Origin: Martelella alba
GTDB lineage: Bacteria; Pseudomonadota; Alphaproteobacteria; Rhizobiales; Rhizobiaceae
Length of the DNA stretch: 64,000 nt
Reading direction: 5' to 3'
Assembly: GCF_006516955.1 (NCBI RefSeq)
Contig: NZ_VHLG01000008.1
Location: forward strand, 1 to 64,000
The notes under the pieces: generated by a model
The model's database searches: none
What the model saw: only the letters and a program-made list of their open reading frames with translations
What the model was told of the DNA's origin: nothing
Made by a program: the position numbers and the translations under genes
Part shown: positions 16,639 to 23,665 of the stretch, piece by piece
Layout: each line of letters starts with the position of its first letter
Numbering within the stretch: position 1 is the first letter of the stretch

Positions 16639-17272
16639 AAGCGAATAGCCCGTCTGGCAAACGCCAGACGGGCGCCGTCCTAAAAATCAGGGTGCGCCGT
16701 AAGATTTCGTAAAACCATGGCACAACATCAGGTCTCTGCGCCAAGGTCGTCAAATGAATACTGAAATCGAACCCATGGGTACGCCACGACCTACCCAAAG
16801 ACAAGCTGCCGTTGCCCCTCAGTTTGTATTTTAGTAAATCAATATTTAAGGCATCGGCCTAAACTACAAAACCTAAAATGAGAGGCGACCTTGGGGGTAT
16901 GGTCGCATCTCTCAGGGGCCTTCAGAGCACACACACCCATTCGCCGTCATGGGGGCGACGGCGAATTTGGGGACCTCTATCCCAGGCTCAAAAAGGTAGT
17001 GTGAATATAGCGAAGACAACCAATGCAAGCAACAACTAAAGCGATACAAACTTACATGTAATTACATTTAGTTGTTTCGGGAAGACTACGAGTGAACTCG
17101 CAATCACCCATTTTGAGGACGAGGAGTGTTCAATCGTCATCGTCTGAAAGGGAGGCATAGCTCACGCACTGGCCCTGAAGTGGTTCGGCCTCTGTTCGGC
17201 CGTTTCAGGGCTGGGTCCGGGCGTGAGAGCAAGCTCCACTGAGAACCGGATCATCCGTTAGCGCATATAGAT
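16639..17272. promoter_or_regulatory. Hairpin-rich leader of the late operon
   Basis: 634 bases with no convincing gene, between the NusG-like gene and the late operon. It holds five perfect or near-perfect stem-loops: 16648-16673 (11-bp stem, 4-base loop), 16880-16913 (5 plus 6 bp with a 2-base bulge), 16939-16966 (10 bp, 8-base loop), 17031-17076 (10 bp around an AT-rich centre that contains a 12-bp palindrome at 17056-17067), and 17173-17210 (7 plus 5 bp). None has a clear U tract. In lambda this interval holds the late promoter, the Q site, a terminator, lysis genes and cos. No lysis gene is visible here. A late leader, an antitermination site or cos are the main possibilities. Confidence 0.55.
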
Positions 17273-17908
17273 TCACAGTTTCTCGAGGATTGCAAGGGGG
17301 ATCAGCATCGGCGTTTTTCGTCCCATCAGCTCAACCTCCACCACAGCGTCCCCACGACCGTCTGAGCGGGCATTCACGATCTCTCCCGACAGCCCGGCAA
17401 AGACACCATCGCCGATCCGAACAGATTCCCCCGGCTGGAACCGGCTTGCCGCCTGACGCTGCCAGTCATAATCGCCCGTCTGTGAGCGTCGAAGGATTTC
17501 CGTTACCTTCCAGTGCGTTATCGTGAACGGTTTATCCCATCCGCCAAGAAGACCCGACACGTGATCGAAGCCGTAGAAGGCGTTCAGCGCCTCATTCGAG
17601 ACGGCAAATCTGACCAGCAGATAGCCGCCCATCAGCGGCATGTCGCTTGCAGGAATGATCCGTCCACGACGCTTGCGGGCTGGTCCTTTTCGCATCGGCA
17701 GCGCCGTCTGCACACCGGCTGCGATCAGATCTTTTTCCACCGTGCATTCGTGCCCCTGCTGCACCTCGGCAACGAACCACGGTGCATCATCGGCCACCGG
17801 TTCGCGCAATGCCGGACGCTGGCGGATGCTGATCGCCTTCAGCCGCTCCTCGAGCTTCAGGCGCGCATCCCGAATGATCTGCCCGTCGATATCCTGCCGC
17901 ACCATCAT
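17273..17908 (-). CDS. NusG/RfaH-family transcription factor (phage antiterminator candidate)
   Basis: 211 residues. An N-terminal helical extension (1-40) is followed by an NGN domain (about 42-145, PWFVAEVQQGHE to the MPLMGGYLLVRF strand, which corresponds to the FPGYVLV strand of NusG) and a KOW domain (about 158-190, FQPGESVRIGDGVFAGLSGEIV). NusG paralogues such as RfaH, LoaP and UpxY act on single operons by suppressing pauses or termination. Here the gene is the last of the early operon and directly precedes the structured late leader, where lambda has Q. I infer that it controls late transcription. It is coupled to the upstream gene by ATGA. Confidence 0.85.
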   Translation of the reverse strand: MMVRQDIDGQIIRDARLKLEERLKAISIRQRPALREPVADDAPWFVAEVQQGHECTVEKDLIAAGVQTALPMRKGPARKRRGRIIPASDMPLMGGYLLVRFAVSNEALNAFYGFDHVSGLLGGWDKPFTITHWKVTEILRRSQTGDYDWQRQAASRFQPGESVRIGDGVFAGLSGEIVNARSDGRGDAVVEVELMGRKTPMLIPLAILEKL

Positions 17909-18639
17909 GCCACCGCCTCACTTGCCCTTGCCCGTTCGAGCCGTTCGAAGAATGCCTCAAGCGCCACGCTTGGCGCTCCACCCTGAAGCGGCGGAAAGTA
18001 CACCCAGTCCTGCCGCCCCGTATCCGGCAGCCATGGCCAGCCGCGCTTATCGTGCTCTGCCTGCCATACCTGCCAGATCTCGCCATCAACCCGCACAGCC
18101 TCGAAGCCATCGCCGAGCATGGCGATCGCCCGGCTCACCCGAACGCCCTTGGCAGGCTCACGAATGGCCTGCGCATGCATGTCGTTGACTGCAGGCCAGC
18201 CCATCTTGCGCATGCGCTCCAGCTTCACCGCGGCCCCGTCATAAAGCCCTGCCGCGATCTGGCGCTGATAGAAGGCCGAGAGCGGTGGCAGGCGTCGGCA
18301 TGGTGCGGCAAGACGAGCGAAGCGTTCCGCCATCCATGAACGGCCAAAGGTCGAGCCGATCGTCGGGCCATTGGTGGAGGCGACGCGTTCCGGCACCACG
18401 GACCAGCGCTTTTCCTTCAGATAGGTCGAGGCGGCATGTTTCACCTGCCTGCCATTGATCGCCTCAAAGGCCAGATAGGCCTCAAGCTGGCTTGCTGCGG
18501 CCTGTCGGTCTTCCTCGGCAAGCGCCTGCCATTCGGCAAACGCCCGCTCATAGGAATCATCGCCGCAGGCAGGCCAGAGCTTGTAGAACCGCATGAAGGC
18601 CTTGCGCAGCGCCTTCCGGTTTTCAGCATCACCGCGCAT
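17905..18639 (-). CDS. Phage early protein of unknown function
   Basis: 244 residues from the ATG at 18639, which has GGAGG nine bases upstream; the open frame extends further but without a site. I do not recognise the family. The first 70 residues are helical and aromatic (AFMRFYKLWPACGDDSYERAF) with the flavour of phage replication-adjacent proteins. The C-terminal third has many Trp (IWQVWQAEHDKRGWPW). It overlaps the upstream gene by 11 bases and the NusG-like gene by 4, so it belongs to the early operon. Confidence 0.6.
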   Translation of the reverse strand: MRGDAENRKALRKAFMRFYKLWPACGDDSYERAFAEWQALAEEDRQAAASQLEAYLAFEAINGRQVKHAASTYLKEKRWSVVPERVASTNGPTIGSTFGRSWMAERFARLAAPCRRLPPLSAFYQRQIAAGLYDGAAVKLERMRKMGWPAVNDMHAQAIREPAKGVRVSRAIAMLGDGFEAVRVDGEIWQVWQAEHDKRGWPWLPDTGRQDWVYFPPLQGGAPSVALEAFFERLERARASEAVA

Positions 18640-19126
18640 GGGCAGGTTCCTCCAGCGAGCGCCCGGCCGTGATCTGGGCAATCAGCTTGCGCGCCTTCGC
18701 TGCCATTTCCTTCCGGCGTTCCTTCTCCGCCTCGGTCAGTTCCAGCTGCAGCGATTCCCGTTCCTGCGCCGCCTCGAGATCCCGTTTTGCTTTCGCCCGT
18801 GCCCAGCGATCCGCCTTTGCGGCATCGGCAACCAGCACGGCAAGCTCTGCCGGGCGCGGCAGGAACGAGCGGAATTCGGGAAACTGTCCCTGCATCAGGC
18901 CGTTCGCCACATGCTTCAGGGCTTCAAGCGGCGCCGCGTTCAGCGCGATCCGGTAGGCCTTCAGTTCCAGCCCCGGTTTGATCGAGCTTGGCGCGATGAA
19001 GCCGAGATCGATTAGGCTGCCGACGATCTCGCCGGCCTGTTCCGGTGTCGCCGGGGTCAGCCTGTCTTCAAGCGCGGTAATCTCTGCGACCAATGTCGAT
19101 GATTTTGCCACCAGTTCCGTCGTCAT
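18629..19126 (-). CDS. Phage early protein of unknown function
   Basis: 165 residues, mostly helical. The C-terminal half is highly charged (AKAKRDLEAAQERESL onwards), suggesting a coiled coil. The N-terminal half is a small globular region (GSLIDLGFIAPSSIKPGLELKAY). Its start lies 59 bases inside the 3' end of the O-like replication gene, so the two are translated together. In lambda the corresponding position holds P, the helicase loader, but I see no motif that would support that identity here. Confidence 0.6.
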   Translation of the reverse strand: MTTELVAKSSTLVAEITALEDRLTPATPEQAGEIVGSLIDLGFIAPSSIKPGLELKAYRIALNAAPLEALKHVANGLMQGQFPEFRSFLPRPAELAVLVADAAKADRWARAKAKRDLEAAQERESLQLELTEAEKERRKEMAAKARKLIAQITAGRSLEEPAHAR

Positions 19127-19958
19127 CTTCGCCTCTCATGGTTCTGGAAATTCGTTGTTGCCGTTCCTGCAGGTTCTCCCGGAAAGCCGGTGGTGATCGC
19201 GGCATCGGCTGCGGTGCGCTGACCGGCGCATCGTTCCACCGGTCCTGATTGAGCCAGGTCGCCGGATTGCACCACGGCCGGTCATCGCGCTTGGCGACAT
19301 AACGGTTGAGCCCTGCAAGGATCGTCTCGAGATCGGCACGGGTCCGGGCTCTCATGAAGGCCTTGAGCGCTGCGGGCTTGGCCACCTTCTGCGGATAGGC
19401 TGGCCAGAACTGATCATCGAACTCGGCACTGAGCCCTGCGATATCGCCTGCCCTGCGTCTCGCCTCGGAAGCCTCGTTTCCGGCGATGAGGGGAACTTTC
19501 TTTTGGACCCCTTTAGGGGTCTTTTCTTTGAGGGGAGAATTTTTCTCTAGGGGGGTGTGGGGGGCTTTCTCTTTTTGCCCCTCGGCGTAACGCGTTACGT
19601 CACCCGTTACGCCTTGTGACGCCGCGTTACGCCTGTCGTCATTACCGCCATTTGCGAAAAGCCCCGTAAATTCGGGCTCTTTGCCGTTCTGCCACCTGTT
19701 CTCGCCATCCTGCAAAGCGTAACGCGTTACGTCACGCGTTACGCTTTGTGACGCCCTGTTACGCTGCTTCGCCGCCGTCTTGCGGGCACGGTAACGCTCT
19801 TGACGGATTGCCCCCGCCGAACGCGCCTCGTCCTCGAATGCAGCCGGGGCGTCAACCATCACACGACCGGCCAGCGCTTCCGCCGTCCGGCCGATCAGAT
19901 CGGCATCAACCCCTGCCCGCACCATATCCGCAATCAATGTGGCGACGTCGCTGTTCAC
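19068..19958 (-). CDS. O-like replication protein with internal iterons
   Basis: 296 residues from a GTG at 19958 that overlaps the previous stop (GTGA). The N-terminal region is helical and basic. The middle (about 75-165) is hydrophilic and encoded by repeated DNA. The C-terminal third (FWPAYPQKVAKPAALKAF to PATWLNQDRW) is a conserved block seen in many alphaproteobacterial prophage replication-module proteins. Two 48-bp repeats (19585-19632 and 19717-19764) inside the gene encode nearly the same residues and look like iterons, as in lambda O, which contains the origin. DNA binding is inferred; no classical helix-turn-helix is evident to me. Confidence 0.65.
   Translation of the reverse strand: MNSDVATLIADMVRAGVDADLIGRTAEALAGRVMVDAPAAFEDEARSAGAIRQERYRARKTAAKQRNRASQSVTRDVTRYALQDGENRWQNGKEPEFTGLFANGGNDDRRNAASQGVTGDVTRYAEGQKEKAPHTPLEKNSPLKEKTPKGVQKKVPLIAGNEASEARRRAGDIAGLSAEFDDQFWPAYPQKVAKPAALKAFMRARTRADLETILAGLNRYVAKRDDRPWCNPATWLNQDRWNDAPVSAPQPMPRSPPAFRENLQERQQRISRTMRGEDDDGTGGKIIDIGRRDYRA
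19585..19632. repeat. Iteron-like repeat A
   Basis: 48 bp that match repeat B at 44 of 48 positions. It contains a 14-bp perfect palindrome (CGTAACGCGTTACG) followed by two further CGTTAC half sites separated by a TTGTGACG segment. The start-to-start distance to repeat B is 132 bp, exactly 44 codons, so the reading frame is kept. Confidence 0.8.
19717..19764. repeat. Iteron-like repeat B
   Basis: Second 48-bp copy with the same 14-bp palindrome and the same order of half sites as repeat A. The four differences lie outside the palindrome. Together the two copies offer about eight GTAACG-type half sites for an initiator. Confidence 0.8.
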
Positions 19959-20239
19959 CGTACTTGCTCCCTCGCATAGTGCCGGCGCCATGGCGGCAGT
20001 TCGCGCAATGTCTCGAACACCTGTTCCGCGACGGCCGCGCATTTGCGCTTCTGCGGCCAGGACAGTTCGCCCGGCCCGTTGGCATCGGCAGCGCGGCGCT
20101 GATCAATGGCAAAGGCGCGTGCATCGTCGGCGCTGATCCGCTCGCTGCCAGCGCAAACCGTGCAGCGGACGCCATCGGCGAAATAGCCCCTGCCCTGACA
20201 ATGCGGGCAGACAATTCGAATGATACGAGGCCCGCTCAC
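19955..20239 (-). CDS. Small zinc-ribbon phage protein
   Basis: 94 residues. Two CxxC pairs (C11/C14 in CPHCQGRG and C26/C29 in CTVCAGS) form a DnaJ-type zinc ribbon near the N-terminus. The rest is helical and basic. It overlaps the start of the O-like gene by 4 bases (GTGA) and the end of the upstream gene by 4, so it is part of the early operon. Such small zinc proteins often bind nucleic acid or partner proteins; the role here is unknown. Confidence 0.7.
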   Translation of the reverse strand: MSGPRIIRIVCPHCQGRGYFADGVRCTVCAGSERISADDARAFAIDQRRAADANGPGELSWPQKRKCAAVAEQVFETLRELPPWRRHYAREQVR

Positions 20240-20823
20240 CGCTTCACCTCACGCAAAAACTGATTATGAAGCGCACGTAACTCGTCCATCTTCGCCTGAT
20301 GATCGAGCAAGGCGTTGCGCAACATCCTGCCCTGCTCGAAATGGTGAGAGAGTTCCGAACGCAACTTCGCACCCCTTACCTCGGAAGCTTCCATCCCCTC
20401 TCGAATCTTCACCACGAGCGGATTGCCACCTTCCGGGCCAAAGAAGGCTTCGCGCACCTCGCTCACCCAGGCGCGCGGGACCCCGAGGTCCTTGGCAACC
20501 GCCGCGTCCGTCCACGGCTCGACATAGGCGTCCGTGGAATAGACATCGTCCAGCTTGGCCGCGATGATCCGCCGGTCATCGCGTTTCATCACCGGCGGCG
20601 GGTCCGCCTTCACCATGGGTGTCGAAACAGTTGCTGTTGCTGCCTTCTTGGCCATGCGGTCTGTCCTCTTGAGATCGGTTTTGTGATTGCTAGAAGGGCT
20701 CGGCGGCAGGCTGAAATCAGGCTCTGCACAGGCAAAGGGCCGGTCGCCGGGGTAATCGCTGGCCTTGCAGGTGCTGCAGGCATAAAACCCGGCGCCATAA
20801 GAGATCCGGCAAGGCTTGCTCAT
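20236..20823 (-). CDS. Phage early protein, possible two-part gene
   Basis: 195 residues if read from 20823, where the ATG overlaps the previous stop. Residues 1-56 hold a Cys-rich segment (YACSTCKASDYPGDRPFAC). An internal ATG at 20655 (MAKKAATATV) has AAGAGG nine bases upstream and may start a separate 139-residue product. That part has a helix-turn-helix-like stretch (TDAAVAKDLGVPRAWVSEVRE) and a long C-terminal helix, suggesting DNA binding. I cannot decide between one protein and two from sequence alone. Confidence 0.55.
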   Translation of the reverse strand: MSKPCRISYGAGFYACSTCKASDYPGDRPFACAEPDFSLPPSPSSNHKTDLKRTDRMAKKAATATVSTPMVKADPPPVMKRDDRRIIAAKLDDVYSTDAYVEPWTDAAVAKDLGVPRAWVSEVREAFFGPEGGNPLVVKIREGMEASEVRGAKLRSELSHHFEQGRMLRNALLDHQAKMDELRALHNQFLREVKR

Positions 20824-21317
20824 TCCTCGCCCGTCCCAGCGCCACGGCGCGCACTTTCCGCCTTTTGCTGCAAGATCCCGGCATAGCGCAGCAACAGCGC
20901 CACCTTTTCCAGAATGTCGGCGCCCTCGCCGCGGTCGACATGACCGTCGGCAACGGATCGCAGCACGGTCTGGATCACATGATGAGCAGCCTCTTCAAAG
21001 GCGAGCAGATCCTCATGACCAAGCTCGCCGGACGGCCCTGCAAGATCCTCGTCACGCACCAGCCGGTAGCCAAGCTGCCGGGCCATTTCCCCGACGATGA
21101 TCGGCGCGCCCGCTTCCATGTCCGCCTCGATTGCTATGTCGATCGGCATGAAAAGCTGGCTGCGGCGATCCGGGTCAAAGGTCCAGTATTTGGACAGCTG
21201 CCCCTGATTGACCCGCGTGACATACTGGAAGCGCTCAGGCCCGCCGCCCTGCACCACCGAACGCCGCGTCGTCTCACGCAGCCCGTCACATGCCCGCGCA
21301 CCAAGAAGCCGCTGCAT
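20820..21317 (-). CDS. CII-like phage regulatory protein
   Basis: 165 residues from the ATG at 21317, with AGGAG six bases upstream; the open frame continues upstream without a site. The sequence contains QLSKYWTFDPDRRSQLFMPIDIAIEAD and GAPIIVGEMARQLGY, a pattern seen in the phage regulatory CII (CP76-type) family. The C-terminal half is helical. It is the first gene after the tR1-like terminator downstream of cro, the same place as cII in lambda. It may act in the lysis-lysogeny choice or early transcription; that is inference from position. Confidence 0.6.
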   Translation of the reverse strand: MQRLLGARACDGLRETTRRSVVQGGGPERFQYVTRVNQGQLSKYWTFDPDRRSQLFMPIDIAIEADMEAGAPIIVGEMARQLGYRLVRDEDLAGPSGELGHEDLLAFEEAAHHVIQTVLRSVADGHVDRGEGADILEKVALLLRYAGILQQKAESARRGAGTGEE

Positions 21318-21451
21318 CAAATTCTCCTGTCTTGTGAATCGGTTCTGGGGAGGCATTCACTGCGCACGCGAAAACACCGCGCTAAACCGGTGAGGTCTGA
21401 GCCACGGTGTGAAAAAGCGATCAGCAGCAAGGCCGAAAGAAAAATCGAAAT

Positions 21452-21503
21452 GCGCCGGGCAGAAGCGTGGCAAGAGCCCAAAAACCACGCTCCCGCCCGG
21501 CGC
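21452..21503 (-). terminator. tR1-like terminator after cro
   Basis: Two-part stem: 9 bp (21452-21460 with 21495-21503), a 3x3 internal loop, then 7 bp (21464-21470 with 21485-21491) and a 14-base loop. In the minus direction the stem is followed by a U-rich stretch (TTTCGATTTTTC). It lies 65 bases after the cro stop and 135 bases before the cII-like start, as tR1 does in lambda. Confidence 0.65.
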
Positions 21504-21567
21504 TGGCTCAAACCGATCCGGGAGGAAAAGACCGGTGAGCGAGGGGAAACAGTGCATCTGGTGGAAA

Positions 21568-21789
21568 TCATCGGCGCGCCTCAGGCACCAACGCGACAAG
21601 CTCGGCAAGCCGCTCGAATGACACCCCTTCAATCCCACGCCCCTTGGCGGCATCGACCAACCGAACCCAATAGGCCGCAGGAATGGAGCCACGACGACGC
21701 ATTGCCTTTGCCGCCTCATATCGCACGCCAATGTCGCGTGCGAACTCCGAGAGAGACGGCCATCCATTTATGATTTCAACATGTCCCAT
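21568..21789 (-). CDS. Cro-like repressor
   Basis: 73 residues. Small helix-turn-helix protein (SLSEFARDIGVRYEAAKAMRRRG) of the carph-isopro/Cro type. It is divergently transcribed from the CI-like repressor across three shared operators, and its 5' end overlaps the operator zone. It should repress lysogenic transcription during lytic growth. Its own promoter has TTGACG at 21821-21826 on the minus strand, with an operator over the -10 region, so CI binding should silence it. Confidence 0.8.
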   Translation of the reverse strand: MGHVEIINGWPSLSEFARDIGVRYEAAKAMRRRGSIPAAYWVRLVDAAKGRGIEGVSFERLAELVALVPEARR

Positions 21790-21798
21790 GCCGAAACA

Positions 21799-21873
21799 GG
21801 TACAATTAATACCAATTCAACGTCAAGCGAAAAGGTATTATTTATACCTTTCGATATCGGTACAATTTGCACC
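21799..21873. promoter_or_regulatory. oR-like triple operator between cro and cI
   Basis: Three 15-bp sites of form GGTA-N7-TACC or close to it: 21799-21813 (GGTACAATTAATACC), 21834-21848 (GGTATTATTTATACC) and 21859-21873 (GGTACAATTTGCACC). Centres are 35 and 25 bp apart. The third site touches the cI start codon. The minus-strand TTGACG (21821-21826) between the first two forms the cro promoter. The same sites recur at 23504-23553. Confidence 0.88.
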
Positions 21874-22515
21874 ATGAAAAGTCGCCAAGAGCAAATTGAG
21901 AGGGAAGCAAGGGCTGAGCGCCTCAAGGAGGCTCGGCGCATGGCCGGCTTTGGCGGCGTCACTTCGGCAGCCGCTCAATTTGGCTGGAATGAGAACAACT
22001 ACAAGGCCCATGAATCAGGACGTAACGGCTTCACCGTGACCGACGGTCGAAAATATGCCCGCGCCTTCAAGGTCTCGTTTCACTGGCTCTATCTTGGCGA
22101 AGGAAGTCCCACTCCGTCCGACAAGGAAGAGATGATCCCGCTGGTATCGTTCATCAGCGCTGGCAAACTCTCTGAACCCAATGGTCACTCCGAGCCGGAA
22201 AGCCAGACTCTTTTTCCTCGGTGTAACCTCCCTAACGGCGACTGGATCGCCCTGAAGGTCGAGGGGGACTCGATGGACCTCTATTCGCCACCAGGATCGA
22301 TCATCTTCGTCAACAGACTGGAAAAAGACGTCGTTGACGGCGGTCTGTATGTTGTCATGACGGACGACGGCGATGCGACCTACAAGAAATTCCGCACTAA
22401 CCCGGATCGACTGGAGCCGCAGTCGACCAACAAGGACCACGAGACGATATTCCCGCGTGGCCCTGTCAACGTCGTTGGGCGGGTTCACCGAACCTGGCTC
22501 GACTTTTCCAACTAG
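21874..22515 (+). CDS. CI-like repressor, LexA-type self-cleaving (S24)
   Basis: 213 residues from the ATG at 21874; the longer open frame would run through the operators. The N-terminal XRE helix-turn-helix spans about 13-75. The C-terminal S24 domain has the Ala96-Gly97 cleavage site, the nucleophile Ser133 in VEGDSM and Lys171 in ATYKKF. All catalytic parts are intact, so the prophage should be inducible through RecA. The start codon directly follows operator 3, giving no room for a ribosome binding site, so a leaderless message and autoregulation are likely (inference). Confidence 0.92.
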   Translation: MKSRQEQIEREARAERLKEARRMAGFGGVTSAAAQFGWNENNYKAHESGRNGFTVTDGRKYARAFKVSFHWLYLGEGSPTPSDKEEMIPLVSFISAGKLSEPNGHSEPESQTLFPRCNLPNGDWIALKVEGDSMDLYSPPGSIIFVNRLEKDVVDGGLYVVMTDDGDATYKKFRTNPDRLEPQSTNKDHETIFPRGPVNVVGRVHRTWLDFSN

Positions 22516-22756
22516 AGCAGCTGGAATATCGAACTTTTCCGCAGGGCCCGATTGCTCTGACCTGCCCTCCGAAAAAAGCCTACAGCCTTGATGAAGCGGA
22601 CCGGGTTATCCGGCCCCACAAAACCATCTACCGCCTCCGGCAGAAGTAATAGTTGTGAGCGGTCTATTCCAGAATGATGCCCCATGAGGCATCATACCGG
22701 TGAGCGCTTCCGGTTGGAAACCTCCATCTCTCAATTCTCTCCTACCGAGCCAGCTA

Positions 22757-23278
22757 ATGATCAATCATCACAATCCCTTAATCTCAGTAGCCCGACACAC
22801 CGAACGCCTAAAGCTGCGCCCTCCGGGCGTGGGCGATCTTCCATTTCTAACGGCGTTATTTGCAAAGCCTGAGATGGTTGCTCATCGTCCAACTCCTCAG
22901 CCCGATAGTGCGGATGAATGCGCTGCCAGGCTGAAGAAAGACATGGCGCACTGGCAGGAACACGGCTTTGGGCGATGGGCAGTTATCGCGAACGGAAACC
23001 TGATCGGCTTCGGCGGCCTCACAGTTTCGAAAGAGTTCGATGGCCTGAACCTGTCCTACCACCTCGACCCTCAAAGCTGGGGAAATGGATATGCAACAGA
23101 GCTCGTTCGCGAGCTCTTGTCATTCGCGTTCAAAGAACTGAAAGCCCGTCGCATTATCGGACTGGTGCGCTCCGCAAATCCGGCATCCAGGAAAGTGCTG
23201 GAAAAGTGTGGGCTCAGCTTCGAATGCGAGGTGATGCTCCACGGTGCGCCCACAAATCTCTATACCATCACTCGCTAG
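22757..23278 (+). CDS. GNAT acetyltransferase, RimJ/RimL type (probable moron)
   Basis: 173 residues from the ATG at 22757. GNAT fold with ARHTERLKLRPPGVGDLPFL at the N-terminus, strand FGRWAVIANGNLIGFGGL, the acetyl-CoA loop LDPQSWGNGYATELV, and LVRSANPASRKVLEKCGL near the end, as in RimL-like enzymes that acetylate protein N-termini or small amines. It lies between cI and the oL-like operators on the plus strand, a place where lysogenic conversion genes often sit. Function in the phage is unknown; it could modify a host target or be a passenger. Confidence 0.8.
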   Translation: MINHHNPLISVARHTERLKLRPPGVGDLPFLTALFAKPEMVAHRPTPQPDSADECAARLKKDMAHWQEHGFGRWAVIANGNLIGFGGLTVSKEFDGLNLSYHLDPQSWGNGYATELVRELLSFAFKELKARRIIGLVRSANPASRKVLEKCGLSFECEVMLHGAPTNLYTITR

Positions 23279-23665
23279 AATTTTGGGACGGCCTCCCCAC
23301 TAGGATCCTTAGCGCCTCATCGAAAACGCTTGCTCAATGCGTTCGCTGTCGCGACGAATAGACCAAATTGCCGTTGCATTATCTCGAGGTCCCTAAGGAG
23401 CTCACTCCATACGGGGAGAGCGGAATTCGACATTAGCGACGCCATCAAACCGCTTCGGGACGCCTGCCACTGGAACAGCCCCGACGCCGATCGAAAGTAG
23501 AATGGTATATTTTATACCATTTCCGCTTGACCCAGATTGGTACATTTAATACCTTTCCATTTGTCGGGCGGCCCCTCTGTTGCCCGATTGACCCCAGCAC
23601 CCGCCGCAGCACTCACGATCCAAGCATGAGCCTGCGGCGGGAGATTGATCCGGGAAGGGAAACTC
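23279..23665. promoter_or_regulatory. oL/pL-like control region
   Basis: 387 bases without a gene. The key parts are two operators (23504-23553), a TTGACC at 23527 between them as a -35 element, and a 10-bp stem-loop in the leader (23600-23609 with 23632-23641, with an inner CTCA/TGAG pairing). Transcription should run right into the small membrane protein, the xis-position gene and the integrase. I see nothing else in 23279-23500. Confidence 0.7.
23504..23553. promoter_or_regulatory. oL-like double operator
   Basis: Two 15-bp sites, 23504-23518 (GGTATATTTTATACC) and 23539-23553 (GGTACATTTAATACC), match the three sites at 21799-21873. Their centres are 35 bp apart, the same as the first pair in the oR region, and the CGCTTGAC -35 element between them is also shared. 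CI should therefore control both regions. Confidence 0.87.

Larger units (their letters stand above)
19509..19764. other. Candidate prophage replication origin
   Basis: Two 48-bp repeats flank unique coding DNA, and next to them (about 19509-19578) lies a strongly strand-biased stretch of G/T-rich runs on the plus strand, purine/pyrimidine tracts that could unwind easily. Lambda ori has the same plan: iterons followed by an AT-rich or asymmetric unwinding region, all inside gene O. Further half sites (GTAACGC) occur near 19790. The call rests on repeat structure and position only. Confidence 0.55.

Noticed and set aside
16939-16966. 10-bp inverted repeat as a rho-independent terminator
   Set aside because: No U tract follows on either strand, so I keep it only as a structural element.
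21317-21571. 84-codon minus-strand frame exactly filling the space between cro and the CII-like gene, with ATGA-type junctions
   Set aside because: It covers the tR1-like terminator, has an Arg/Ser-rich composition unlike a folded protein, and no ribosome site. The exact junctions keep some doubt, so it should be looked at in relatives.
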